From Roseomonas alba (GTDB lineage: Bacteria > Pseudomonadota > Alphaproteobacteria > Acetobacterales > Acetobacteraceae): 64,000 bases of DNA. A model generated the notes under the pieces. The model did no database searches. It was not told the DNA's origin and was given only the letters and a program-made list of their open reading frames with translations. This document shows, in pieces, positions 17,718 through 26,378 of this stretch. The position numbers were made by a program, and so were the translations under genes. Each line of letters begins with the position of its first letter. Positions within the stretch are counted from its first letter, which is position 1. The stretch covers positions 248,001-312,000 of the forward strand of contig NZ_JAHYBZ010000005.1 in NCBI RefSeq assembly GCF_019430885.1, given 5' to 3'.

Positions 17718-18164
17718 CTACGCCGCGCTCGCGTCCAAAAGCTGCCGGATCGACCGCATGGCAGTCGCATATCCTCCTGCCCCGAGCCCCGCAATGACGG
17801 CTGTCGCAACGGTGGAAACAAGGGACTGATGGTAGATCGGCTCGCGCCGGTGAATGTTCGAGATATGCAGCTCGATGATGACGCCGCTGAACATCTTCAA
17901 GGCGTCAAGGACGGGGATGGAGCGAAAAGTCAGTCCAGCAGGATTGATCACGATGCCGGCTGCCTCACCATCGATCGCCTCATGGATCCATTCAACGAGC
18001 TGGCCTTCCCAGTTCGTCTGTCGGAAGACGACGGCGTCGTCGCCGGCCTCAGCCCGGCACATCGCCTCGACCTCGGCGAGCGTGGTGCTGCCGTAGATTT
18101 TTGGCTCCCGCTTTCCGAGACGGTTGAGGTTCGGTCCGTTGAGCACGTGGATGACGCGGGGCAT
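17718..18164 (-). CDS. aroQ: Type II 3-dehydroquinate dehydratase family
   Basis: 148 aa, usual size for the dodecameric type II enzyme, which interconverts 3-dehydroquinate and 3-dehydroshikimate. Landmarks are LNGPNLNRLGKREPKIYG (active-site Arg and Tyr loop), a NPAG segment and ELHISNIHRRE with the catalytic His. The segment usually reading AYTHTS here reads GLTFRS, so a substrate-contact His appears replaced by Phe, marking a divergent subfamily. It is 37 bases after dctM in a TRAP-transporter operon and near aroE- and quiC-like genes. A catabolic role in quinate/shikimate use therefore fits better than aromatic amino-acid synthesis. Confidence 0.88.
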   Translation of the reverse strand: MPRVIHVLNGPNLNRLGKREPKIYGSTTLAEVEAMCRAEAGDDAVVFRQTNWEGQLVEWIHEAIDGEAAGIVINPAGLTFRSIPVLDALKMFSGVIIELHISNIHRREPIYHQSLVSTVATAVIAGLGAGGYATAMRSIRQLLDASAA

Positions 18165-18201
18165 GGCGGATTCTTCCTTGTTTGCGATCCTCGGTGCGAT
18201 C

Positions 18202-19503
18202 TCAGCCCTGGTAGCCGAGCTGCCGCGGCAGCCAGAGCACGAGTTCCGGCACGTAGGTGATCAGGGCCAGGGCACCGATGGCAGCGGCGATGAAGGGCAG
18301 CACATGCCGCACCACGGCGAGCAGCGGCGTTTCCGACAGCTTCGCCACAATAAAGAGCAGCAGCCCGTATGGCGGCGTGATCAGGCCGATCATGATGTTG
18401 ACCACCACCACGACGCCAAAATGTACGAGGTCGACGCCAAGCGCCTGGGCTGTCGGGATCAGCACCGGAACCACCACCAGCAGGATGGTGCTGCCTTCCA
18501 GCAGGCAGCCGAGCACCAGCAGCACCAGGTTCACGACGAGCAGGAACTGCCCCCGCGATAGCTCCCATCCCGCGAGCAGGTCGCGCACCGCGGCCGGGAT
18601 GTTCTCGCTGGTGACCACGTAGTTGAAGGCGAGCGCGCCGGCGATGAGCATGCCGATCGCGGTGGTCGACCGCGCGCTGTCCAGAACCGCGCGATACAGG
18701 TCGCGCAACGACAGGCTGCGGTACAGCAGCACGGCGACGAGGAAGGCATAGGCGGCGGCGACTGCCGCAGCCTCGGTTGGTGTCATCACCCCGCCATAAA
18801 TGCCGCCGAGCAGAATCGCTGGCATCAGCAGCGTCGGCATTGCCTCCCAGGTCAGGCGAGGAATGTCGCGCAGCGGCACACGCTCGGCCACGGGGTAGTC
18901 GTGCCGGTGCGCCATCCAGGTGTTGATGCCCATGTAGCCGATGGCCATCAGCAGCCCAGGTACGACGCCGCCGAGGAAGAGGTAGCCAATCGACGAATCC
19001 GAGATCAATGCATAGAGCACCATCGGAATGGAAGGCGGGATGATTGGCCCCACCACCGCCGTGGCCGCGGTGATGGCGGCGGCGTAGCTGGCCGGATATG
19101 CGCCACCGCGGCGCATCATGTCGATCATGACCTTGCCGCTGCCTGCCGCATCCGCGATGGCGGAACCCGACATGCCGGCGAAGATGACGCTTTGGACCAC
19201 GTTCACATGGCCGAGTCCGCCGCGGAAACGTCCGACGAGCAGGTTGCAGAAGCGAAGCAACCGGTCGGTCATCGTTCCGGCGTTCATGAGGCCGGCAGAG
19301 AAGATGAACAGCGGTACAGCGAGGAGGATGAAGCTGCCATTCAGCCCGTTGAGCACCTGCTCCGCGGCGATCGACATGTCCTGCCCCGACAGCGCGAGGT
19401 ACAGGATGGTACCCGTGATCATCGCAAGCCCGATCGGCAGGCCCATGACCGACAGCCCGATGAGGGCGGCAAGCGCGAGTGAGAAGGGGCTCTCGAAATT
19501 CAT
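18202..19503 (-). CDS. dctM: TRAP transporter large permease (DctM)
   Basis: 433 aa inner-membrane protein with about 12 hydrophobic segments, the sodium-driven translocation subunit of a TRAP transporter. Typical text includes PLFIFSAGLMNAGTMTDRLL, GHVNVVQSVIFAGMSGSAIA and IIPPSIPMVLYA. The start overlaps dctQ by 4 bases. With DctP and DctQ it imports an organic acid. Neighbouring aroQ-, aroE- and quiC-like genes point to quinate, shikimate or dehydroshikimate. Confidence 0.95.
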   Translation of the reverse strand: MNFESPFSLALAALIGLSVMGLPIGLAMITGTILYLALSGQDMSIAAEQVLNGLNGSFILLAVPLFIFSAGLMNAGTMTDRLLRFCNLLVGRFRGGLGHVNVVQSVIFAGMSGSAIADAAGSGKVMIDMMRRGGAYPASYAAAITAATAVVGPIIPPSIPMVLYALISDSSIGYLFLGGVVPGLLMAIGYMGINTWMAHRHDYPVAERVPLRDIPRLTWEAMPTLLMPAILLGGIYGGVMTPTEAAAVAAAYAFLVAVLLYRSLSLRDLYRAVLDSARSTTAIGMLIAGALAFNYVVTSENIPAAVRDLLAGWELSRGQFLLVVNLVLLVLGCLLEGSTILLVVVPVLIPTAQALGVDLVHFGVVVVVNIMIGLITPPYGLLLFIVAKLSETPLLAVVRHVLPFIAAAIGALALITYVPELVLWLPRQLGYQG

Positions 19504-19988
19504 GCTGGCCGCGACGATCCGCTGAGTGCGCGCCAGACGATCGCGCCATGCCGCACGATCATCGCCACCGCGAAGATTACATAGACCGAGTAGAGGTAGT
19601 CGAAGCGGATACCGAGATAGGCCGCCCTCTCCACCTTCATGAACGTCACGTAGTCGACGACGGCAGGAAGCGACCAGCCGAAGACGGCGACCACTGCACC
19701 GCCTGTCACAACATCGCAGGCCCGCCGCAACCCTTGGGGCAGGATTCCGTAGAGGACATCAAATCGGATCTCCTCCTCCTCGCGTAGAACCAGTGCCGCA
19801 CCCCACAGCACGCCCCACAGCCATGCCAACGTGGACACCTCGATCGTCCACCCGACCGGAGAATTGACGATGTACCGCATGAGGATCTGGATGATGAAGG
19901 CGACGAACATCGTCACGAGGAGCAGGGCCAGCACGTTCTCGGCGCGCCGCCGCGTCCAAGCCAAAGCGCGGCCCACCGCCGAGGACAT
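19500..19988 (-). CDS. dctQ: TRAP transporter small permease (DctQ)
   Basis: 162 aa with four membrane spans (LALLLVTMFVAFIIQILMRY, WLWGVLWGAALVL and two more), the small membrane subunit that joins DctM. The conserved W-x-E-E-like region falls at VLREEEEIRFDVL. It is 5 bases after dctP and overlaps dctM by 4, so the three are co-translated. Confidence 0.92.
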   Translation of the reverse strand: MSSAVGRALAWTRRRAENVLALLLVTMFVAFIIQILMRYIVNSPVGWTIEVSTLAWLWGVLWGAALVLREEEEIRFDVLYGILPQGLRRACDVVTGGAVVAVFGWSLPAVVDYVTFMKVERAAYLGIRFDYLYSVYVIFAVAMIVRHGAIVWRALSGSSRPA

Positions 19989-19993
19989 GCGGA

Positions 19994-20983
19994 TCAGCGC
20001 ACCGCGTTGATGCGTTCAAGAATTCCCGCCGGCCAGCTCTGGGCCTGCGACGATGCCAGGTAGCGACGCTGCGCCTCTGCCCGGAACGCCGCGACGTCGG
20101 GCTCGTAGACTTCGAGACCCTGGGAGCGGAAGAACGTGGCGGTCTCCTGCTCCTGCGCGAGGTGCTGACGGGTGCTCTGGTCGATCGCCTTGTTTGCGGC
20201 GGCCTCGACGCGGTTGCGCTGCGCCTGGTCGAGACCGTCCCAGAAGCGCGACGATATCGAGAGCAGGTCGTAAGCCACGAGGTGGCTGGTCAGCACGAAC
20301 TGCGTCGTGACCTCATAGAAGCGCATGGTGCGGCTGGTCGGCAGCGGATTGTCCTGCCCGTCCACGGCGCCGGTCTGCAGCGCCGTGTAGAGCTCCGCGA
20401 AGGCGACCGGCGTCGGGTTGGCGCCGAGCGCCTCGCCGAGGAACTGCCACGTCTCGCCGGGCGGCATGCGCAGCTTCATCCCCGCCATGTCGATTGGAGT
20501 ATTGATGCGCTTGCGAGGCTTCAGGTTGACGTGCCGCGTACCAAAATACAGCGGCCCGAGGATGTGTACGTTGAGCTGCTCGCGCGCCATGCGCTTGAAC
20601 TCGGCGCCTATCTCTCCGTCGAACACCTTCCTCATGTGATCGGCGTCGCGGAACAGATAGGCGGAGGCCATGACCGACCAGGCAGGGATCTGGCGCGAAA
20701 TGTCCTGTGGCGAGAGGTTCCCCATCTCGACATTGCCGCGCTGCATGGCGACGAGCTCGGTCCCTTGGCGGTACAGCGTCGCGTTCAGGTGCAATTCGAC
20801 GTCGAAGTCGGCGGCAAGGTCATCCTTGAAGGCGCGCATTGCCCCGGCGCGAATGTCCTGGTCGGAGAACACTGCGGTGAAGCGAATGCGACGGCGCGTT
20901 TGCGCACCAGCAGGCAGCGCCGGCACAGCCAGCGTTGCCGCGGCAGCCGTCAGGACGGACCGGCGTCCAGTAAGCGGTCGCAT
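19994..20983 (-). CDS. dctP: TRAP transporter periplasmic receptor (DctP)
   Basis: 329 aa exported receptor beginning with a twin-arginine-like leader, TGRRSVLTAAAATLAVPALP, cleaved near AGAQ. DctP-family features are ELYTALQTGAVDGQDNPLPT and KLRMPPGETWQFLGEALGAN, with the conserved arginine that binds the ligand carboxylate. It is the first gene of dctP-dctQ-dctM-aroQ, and its promoter region is shared with a divergent GntR regulator. Confidence 0.94.
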   Translation of the reverse strand: MRPLTGRRSVLTAAAATLAVPALPAGAQTRRRIRFTAVFSDQDIRAGAMRAFKDDLAADFDVELHLNATLYRQGTELVAMQRGNVEMGNLSPQDISRQIPAWSVMASAYLFRDADHMRKVFDGEIGAEFKRMAREQLNVHILGPLYFGTRHVNLKPRKRINTPIDMAGMKLRMPPGETWQFLGEALGANPTPVAFAELYTALQTGAVDGQDNPLPTSRTMRFYEVTTQFVLTSHLVAYDLLSISSRFWDGLDQAQRNRVEAAANKAIDQSTRQHLAQEQETATFFRSQGLEVYEPDVAAFRAEAQRRYLASSQAQSWPAGILERINAVR

Positions 20984-21173
20984 GGGCGTTCTCCCTTCCC
21001 AAGTTTTCCTTGGCCGTCTCGCAGCGGCTGAGCACGACGCTAGGAGCGGATGGGAGGGCGATCAATAGTGATTTCACGAATCGTCCAAGATTTCGGAGAA
21101 TACCGGCTATTGTTCCTGGACGCTGTCCTCGCCGATACTGAGCGGGGGACGGCTCCCCGCGGGAGGCGCGATA

Positions 21174-21929
21174 TTGGCCCGGTTGGCAGGCGCAGGACAC
21201 GAAACCGAGGAGACACCAGGCGAGGCGGCCTATCGTCGCATTCGCGCAGATGTCCTGGCCGGCAGTCTGGCGCCGGGACGCAAGCTCGGCCTCGACGGCC
21301 TGCGCGCGATCTACGGCGTCGCCATCGGTACGCTGCGCGAGGCACTGTTTCGCCTGGCGTCGGAGGGCCTCGTTGTCGCGGAAGGCCAGCGCGGCTTCGC
21401 TGTCGCTCCGGTGTCGTCCGAGGATTTCCGCGAGGTGGCGGAGCTGCGCCTGCTCCTCGAATGCTACGCCGTGACTGAGTCTTTCGCCGCCGGGGACCTC
21501 GATTGGGAAGGGCAGGTCGTCGCGGCCCACCACAAGCTCGCAATCCTGGAACGGCGCCTTTTGGCCGGCGAGGCGGCGGACGCCACGCAGTGGAAGCGCT
21601 ACGATCGTGAATTCCATCAGGCGCTGATCTCGGCCTGCGGCTCGGTGACGCTGTTGGAGACCTACGCGGCCGCTTACGACCGGTTCCTGCGCTATCAGAT
21701 GGTCGCCGTGGTGTTCCGCGGCGCAGTCGCGGCGGAACAGCATGCCGCCCTCCTGGCCTGCGCCCTGGCGCGGGATGCCCCGCGCGCGCAGGCGATCCTG
21801 CGCGACCATGTCGATGGCTGCGTGGACCACGTTGTCCGCGGTGGTGCCCTCGCACCCTTCGCCCGGCGATCGCCCGGGATGGCGTCGGTAACGCCCGAGC
21901 CAAACGTCGCGCTGGTCCGTGGGCGATGA
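21174..21929 (+). CDS. GntR-family regulator, FCD (FadR) type
   Basis: 251 aa with an N-terminal winged helix (EAAYRRIRADVLAGSLAPG, YGVAIGTLREALFRLASEGL) and an all-helical FCD ligand domain (metal-binding type Asp/His pattern, YDREFHQALISACGS). The start is a TTG at 21174, about 8 bases after GGGAGG, and no ATG is nearby. It overlaps the next gene, a paralogue, by 4 bases. Divergent from the TRAP-aroQ operon, it is the probable local regulator, responding to an organic acid. Confidence 0.88.
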   Translation: MARLAGAGHETEETPGEAAYRRIRADVLAGSLAPGRKLGLDGLRAIYGVAIGTLREALFRLASEGLVVAEGQRGFAVAPVSSEDFREVAELRLLLECYAVTESFAAGDLDWEGQVVAAHHKLAILERRLLAGEAADATQWKRYDREFHQALISACGSVTLLETYAAAYDRFLRYQMVAVVFRGAVAAEQHAALLACALARDAPRAQAILRDHVDGCVDHVVRGGALAPFARRSPGMASVTPEPNVALVRGR

Positions 21930-22594
21930 GCGGGCCGGACACGGGCTCGGTGGATACGAGCGAACGCGCCTATGGCCGAATCCGCGCCGATATCCTGCAA
22001 GGCGCCCTGGCACCCGGCCGAAAGCTCACGCTCGACCGGCTGCGCGAAAGCTATGGCGTCGGGGTCAGCACCTTGCGCGAGAGCCTCAGTCGCCTCGTCA
22101 CCGAGCGCCTGGTTCTCGCCGAAGGCCAGCGCGGTTTCGAGGTCGCCCGCTTTTCCAGGACCGAGTTGCGTGAACTGGCGCAACTGCGCCTGCTGTTGGA
22201 AGGCCATGCGCTGGAACACGCCTTCCGTGCGGGCGACGTGGAGTGGGAAGCACGGGTCGTCGCCGTCCACCACAAGCTTGAGCAGATGCAATGCCGCCTC
22301 GGCAACGGTGACGGCGCGGCACTCGTGCCCTGGCGCCGGTTCGATGCCGAGTTCCACCAGACGCTGATCTCCGCATGCGGATCGCGCACGCTGATGGCGA
22401 CGCATGCGAGCGTCTTCGACCGGTATACGCGCTACCAGAACCTCGCTCTGGGTTTCCGAGGAGAGATTGCGGTTCGCGAGCATCGCGGCCTTTGCGACGC
22501 TGCGATCCGCCGGGACGCAGCGGCGGCTCGCGAGATATTGGCGGCTCACATCCTCGGCGGCGTCGAGCACGCATTGGCCAGCGGCGCGCTCTGA
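21926..22594 (+). CDS. GntR-family regulator, FCD (FadR) type, paralogue of the preceding gene
   Basis: 222 aa, collinear with the upstream GntR protein: ERAYGRIRADILQGALAPG, YGVGVSTLRESLSRLVTERL and FDAEFHQTLISACGSRTL match corresponding parts. The four-base overlap and shared architecture show tandem duplication. Two such regulators in one message could form heterodimers or read two pathway intermediates. That is inference, and no separate target site was identified. Confidence 0.88.
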   Translation: MSGPDTGSVDTSERAYGRIRADILQGALAPGRKLTLDRLRESYGVGVSTLRESLSRLVTERLVLAEGQRGFEVARFSRTELRELAQLRLLLEGHALEHAFRAGDVEWEARVVAVHHKLEQMQCRLGNGDGAALVPWRRFDAEFHQTLISACGSRTLMATHASVFDRYTRYQNLALGFRGEIAVREHRGLCDAAIRRDAAAAREILAAHILGGVEHALASGAL

Positions 22595-22642
22595 CAGGGC
22601 GCCGCAGCTGTGGCAGACTGCCATGGTCACAGCGGAGCAGCC

Positions 22643-23299
22643 ATGCCCAGCCCCCCCGAACCCGAGCAGGCCCACGCGCCGGTGCGCCGACGCATGCCCG
22701 AACAGACACGTCTGGAGGTGTTGGAAGCGGCGATCGCGGAGTTCAGCGAGAAGGGGTTCTCGGGTGGGCGCGTCGACGACATCGCCGCGCGCATGCGTAC
22801 CACCAAGCGCATGATTTACTACTATTTCGGCGGCAAGGCGCAGCTCTATGCTGCGGTACTCGAACACATGTACGGCCGCATGCGCGATGCGGAACAGGCC
22901 CTGCATCTGGACGCGCTGTCGCCGACCGAGGCTTTGAGTCGCCTGGTCGAAGTGACCTTCGACCACCACGCGGAGCACCCCGAATTCGTCCGCCTGGTCA
23001 GTGTCGAGAACATCCACGAGGCGCGCATGGTCGCAGCCTCCCCGATCATTCAGGAACGCAATGCGGCGATCATCGGGACCCTGAAGACCCTGATCGCGCG
23101 GGGCGAAACGTCGAACGACTTTCGGCGAGGGCTGGATCCCCTGGACCTGCACATGCTGATCAGCAGTTTCTGCTTCTACCGCGTCTCCAATCGCCACACG
23201 CTGCGGACCATTTTCGGTGCCGATCTGGCAGCACCGGAAACCGTCGCGGCGCACCGGCGCATGATTGTGGAAGCCGTGCTGCGCTATGTGCAGCCGTAA
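22643..23299 (+). CDS. TetR-family regulator
   Basis: 218 aa from the ATG at 22643 (an in-frame ATG at 22610 is also possible). The N-terminal helix-turn-helix is clear: RLEVLEAAIAEFSEKGFSGG, VDDIAARMRTTKRMIYYYFG. The C-terminal helical domain is TetR_C-like (HPEFVRLVSVENIHEARMV), as in regulators of protocatechuate or quinate genes. It follows the two GntR genes on the same strand and lies next to the aroE-like and quiC-like pair, whose shared promoter holds a matching palindrome at 24361-24376. Confidence 0.9.
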   Translation: MPSPPEPEQAHAPVRRRMPEQTRLEVLEAAIAEFSEKGFSGGRVDDIAARMRTTKRMIYYYFGGKAQLYAAVLEHMYGRMRDAEQALHLDALSPTEALSRLVEVTFDHHAEHPEFVRLVSVENIHEARMVAASPIIQERNAAIIGTLKTLIARGETSNDFRRGLDPLDLHMLISSFCFYRVSNRHTLRTIFGADLAAPETVAAHRRMIVEAVLRYVQP

Positions 23300-23460
23300 G
23301 GCTCATACCAAAGGTCGAAGTCGTCGACCTTTGGTATGCGCATTTGCGGACCTCAGACGCCGGGCGCAAACCTCCGGTTTGCTTGGCTTTCGCCGGACTG
23401 CCGGCGGGCCGCATTCGCGGCCTCGGCACGAGGCAAAGCCTCGTGCCGTTGGTATCAGAC
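23300..23460. repeat. 161-bp multi-hairpin intergenic repeat
   Basis: Fills the space between the convergent tetR and aroE-like genes. The ends are imperfect inverted copies: GGCTCATACCAA at 23300-23311 and TTGGTATCAGAC at 23449-23460. Inside are a 15-bp perfect stem (23304-23318 with 23324-23338, CATACCAAAGGTCGA), a short AAACC/GGTTT stem and an 11-bp stem with a 3-base loop (23424-23434 with 23438-23448). The right end supplies the aroE-like stop codon. Likely acts as a bidirectional terminator. MITE-like origin is inferred. Confidence 0.65.
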
Positions 23461-24321
23461 ACCCGTCATTTCCCTGAAGTGGCGCAGCATGCGCTCGGCA
23501 TCAGGCGCCTTCCCGGTAAAGAGACGAAAGGCACCCACGGCCTGGAATACCGCCATGCCGCCGCCATCGAGGCTGCGGCAGCCCAGGGCGCGTGCGCTGC
23601 GCAGCAATTCGGTCTCGAAGGGGAAGTAGACGACGTCGGCGACCCAGATGTCGGGCCGCAGCAGAGCGGCAGGCAGTGGCATCCCGGGGTGCTTGGCCAT
23701 GCCGACCGGCGTGCAGTTCACGAGCCCATCCACCGCCGCCATGACGGATGCGGCATGAGGGACGGCCCGGGCCCTCCCCACGCCGAAACGCGCCACCAGG
23801 CTCTCAGTCAGGGCCTCGGCGCGCGACGCTTCAGCATCCGTGATCGAGAGCCGCTCTACCTCCTCGGTCAGCAGGGCGTGGGCCACCGCGGCACCTGCGC
23901 CCCCGGCGCCAAGCACCAGCACATGCTCGCGTGGCGCGCCCGGCAGGCCGCGCCGAAACGCCTCGGCGAAGCCGGCGCAATCGGTGTTGTGCCCAACCCG
24001 CCGCCCGTCGCGCAGCACCACCGAGTTCACCGCGCCAAGCGCCAGGGCTTCTTCCGACAGTTCGTGCAGCAGCGGGATCACCGCCTGCTTGCACGGGAAG
24101 GTGATGTTCAACCCGGCGAAACCCATCCATTCCGCAGCGGACAGCAAATCGGGCAGGGCCGACGCCGCCAGGCCGAGCACCTCCAGGTCAATGCGGCGAT
24201 AGACAAGGCGCAGGCCCTGTTCCGCACCCTCGCGCTCATGCATGGCAGGTGTCCGAGAGGCCTGGATGCCGCTGCCGATCAGCCCGACCAAGACTGAGGG
24301 ACGCTGATCCCACCGCATCAT
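23455..24321 (-). CDS. Shikimate/quinate dehydrogenase family (AroE-like)
   Basis: 288 aa NAD(P)-dependent dehydrogenase with an N-terminal substrate domain and C-terminal Rossmann domain. The substrate-binding segment reads LIGSGIQASRTPAMHE. The catalytic Lys lies in NITFPCKQ, the Asp in HNTDCAGFAEAF, and the cofactor loop is VLGAGGAGAAVAH. The SRTPAMHE variant is typical of AroE-like paralogues found in catabolic clusters rather than housekeeping AroE. It would oxidise shikimate (or quinate) to the 3-dehydro acid used by the divergent QuiC-like enzyme. An AGGAGG lies rather far (17 bases) upstream of the ATG pair. Confidence 0.88.
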   Translation of the reverse strand: MMRWDQRPSVLVGLIGSGIQASRTPAMHEREGAEQGLRLVYRRIDLEVLGLAASALPDLLSAAEWMGFAGLNITFPCKQAVIPLLHELSEEALALGAVNSVVLRDGRRVGHNTDCAGFAEAFRRGLPGAPREHVLVLGAGGAGAAVAHALLTEEVERLSITDAEASRAEALTESLVARFGVGRARAVPHAASVMAAVDGLVNCTPVGMAKHPGMPLPAALLRPDIWVADVVYFPFETELLRSARALGCRSLDGGGMAVFQAVGAFRLFTGKAPDAERMLRHFREMTGV

Positions 24322-24360
24322 CGCGAGTTACATCCGCCTCCTTTGGACTTGCTCCATGAA

Positions 24361-24376
24361 TGAACCAATTGGTACA
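24361..24376. promoter_or_regulatory. Palindromic operator, probably for the TetR-family regulator
   Basis: tgaaccaattggtaca: perfect core ACCAATTGGT with TG/CA outer arms, 14 of 16 positions symmetric. It sits in the 114-base divergent promoter region between the aroE-like and quiC-like genes, a typical TetR operator size and place. Confidence 0.6.
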
Positions 24377-24435
24377 TAACGGTCAATGCGGTCCCGGGCT
24401 CCATCCTCGGGAATGCCGACGCCGCGAGGTCCGAC

Positions 24436-26322
24436 GTGACAGTTTCGCCTCGTCTTCCAACGTCAATCGCCACGGTCTGCCTCTCCGGGACCCTGCCCGA
24501 CAAGCTTGAGGCCGCATCATCCGCCGGCTTCGAAGGCATCGAGATCTTCGAGAACGATCTCCTGACCTTCGACGGTACGCCAGGCGACGTCAGGCGGATG
24601 TGTGAGGACCTGGACCTTGCCGTCACCATCTTCCAGCCGTTCCGTGACTTCGAGGCGATGCCCGAGCCGCAGCGCGCCCGCAATCTTGATCGCGCGGAGC
24701 GGAAGTTCGACACCATGCAGGCACTCGGGACCGACCTGATCCTGGTCTGCTCCAGCGTGCATCCCGCTGCCCTGCCGGAACCCGAGCGGGCGGCCGCGGA
24801 TTTTCACGAGATGGCGGACCGTGCCAGCCGCCGCGGCCTGCGTGTATGCTACGAGGCGCTGGCCTGGGGCCGCCACGTCAGCCGCTGGCGCCAGGCATGG
24901 GATGTCGTCCGCCGGGCGGATCATCCGGCGCTTGGCCTTTGCCTGGACAGTTTCCACACCCTGGCGCTTGGCGATGACCTGGGCGGGATCGCCGCTGACG
25001 TGCCGCCGGAGAAGCTGTTCTTCCTACAACTCGCGGATGCGCCGATGCTCTCGATGGACGCCCTGTCCTGGAGCCGACACCATCGTCTCTTTCCAGGGCA
25101 GGGCGAATTGCCGGTCGCGCCCTTCCTCGCTGAGTTGCTTGCTGCCGGCTATGCGGGGCCACTGTCGCTAGAAATATTCAACGACGAGTTCCGTGCCGCG
25201 CCATCACGACGGATTGCGCGCGACGGATTGCGCAGCCTGGTCTGGCTCGAGGAGCAGGTCGGTCGCGCCCCGTTGCCGGCGATACCGGCGCTGAGCGGGA
25301 TCGAGTTCGTGGAATTCGCCGTCGACGCTGAAGCAGCCGGGGCGCTCGGGCATTTCGTCTCGACGCTCGGCTTCCGTCGCGTCGGACGCCATCGCTCCAA
25401 GGAGGTCGAGCTGTGGCGAAACGGCGACGCCAACCTCGTGCTCAACAGCGAAGCTGACAGCGCGGCAGCCGAGCACTTCATTCAACACGGCCCTTCCGTC
25501 TGCGCCTTGGCGTTCCGGGTCGACGACCCCGCGCGCCTGGTCGCGCGGGCCGAAGCGCTGCACTATTCCATTTGGAGCGAACGCATCGGCGCCGGTGAAA
25601 GCAGCATTCCCGGCATCCGGGCACCCGACGGCACCCTGATCTACCTGATACAGGAAACCGCCGCGCGCCCGAATTGGGAGAATGACTTCCACCTCGAGGC
25701 GGAGGGCCAGGATGGCGGCATGCTCGGCATCGATCATGTGGCGCAGGCCGTGCCCCCCGGCATGGTGGACAGCTATGTGCTGTTCTTCCGCGCGCTGTTT
25801 GGCCTGACGCCGGATTCGCCGTGGGACCTGCCTGATCCCTACGGGCTGGTACGGTCCCGTGCCTTCATCGGCGGCGAGGGCTGCTTGAGGCTGCCGCTCA
25901 ATGTCTCGGAGAGCGGTCGCACCGGGACGGGACGCTTCGTCTCGGCGACGGCTGGCGCCGGCGTGCATCACATCGCCTTTCTGGTCCGCGACGCGGCGAA
26001 GGCGGTTGATGCCGCGGCGGCCCGGGCTGCGCCCTTGCTCGACATCCCTGCGAACTACTACGAGGACCTCGGGGCGCGGTTTGGCTTAGCCGAGGACGAG
26101 CTGGCGATGCTGTCGCGACGCCATCTCCTCTACGATCGCGACGCTTCCGGTGGCGTCTATCGTCACGTCTACACCGCCTCCTATCGCGACCGCTTCTTTC
26201 TGGAGATGGTGGAGCGCAGCGGAGGCTATGCCGGCTTCGGCGCGGCGAACGCATCCATCCGGATGGCCGCGCAACGTCGACGGGATTCCGGCGCGGACTT
26301 TGGCGGTGCCGAGAGCTCGTGA
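24436..26322 (+). CDS. quiC: 3-Dehydroshikimate dehydratase, two-domain (QuiC-like)
   Basis: 628 aa from a GTG start 7 bases after GAGG. The N-terminal half (about 8-275) is a xylose-isomerase-like TIM barrel carrying the dehydratase metal ligands (CYEALAWG, LCLDSFHTLALG, FLQLADAP, PLSLEIFND). The C-terminal half is a VOC/4-hydroxyphenylpyruvate-dioxygenase-like module (about 290-600), with metal-type residues in GIDHVAQAV, HHIAFL and FFLEMVER. This is the architecture of Pseudomonas QuiC, which turns 3-dehydroshikimate into protocatechuate. It is divergent from the AroE-like dehydrogenase. No protocatechuate ring-cleavage genes lie in this window. Confidence 0.9.
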   Translation: MTVSPRLPTSIATVCLSGTLPDKLEAASSAGFEGIEIFENDLLTFDGTPGDVRRMCEDLDLAVTIFQPFRDFEAMPEPQRARNLDRAERKFDTMQALGTDLILVCSSVHPAALPEPERAAADFHEMADRASRRGLRVCYEALAWGRHVSRWRQAWDVVRRADHPALGLCLDSFHTLALGDDLGGIAADVPPEKLFFLQLADAPMLSMDALSWSRHHRLFPGQGELPVAPFLAELLAAGYAGPLSLEIFNDEFRAAPSRRIARDGLRSLVWLEEQVGRAPLPAIPALSGIEFVEFAVDAEAAGALGHFVSTLGFRRVGRHRSKEVELWRNGDANLVLNSEADSAAAEHFIQHGPSVCALAFRVDDPARLVARAEALHYSIWSERIGAGESSIPGIRAPDGTLIYLIQETAARPNWENDFHLEAEGQDGGMLGIDHVAQAVPPGMVDSYVLFFRALFGLTPDSPWDLPDPYGLVRSRAFIGGEGCLRLPLNVSESGRTGTGRFVSATAGAGVHHIAFLVRDAAKAVDAAAARAAPLLDIPANYYEDLGARFGLAEDELAMLSRRHLLYDRDASGGVYRHVYTASYRDRFFLEMVERSGGYAGFGAANASIRMAAQRRRDSGADFGGAESS

Positions 26323-26378
26323 ACGAGCGTGTACGTCCTACTGCCCGCCAAGATCACGTATTGAGAGTAGCGAGACGC

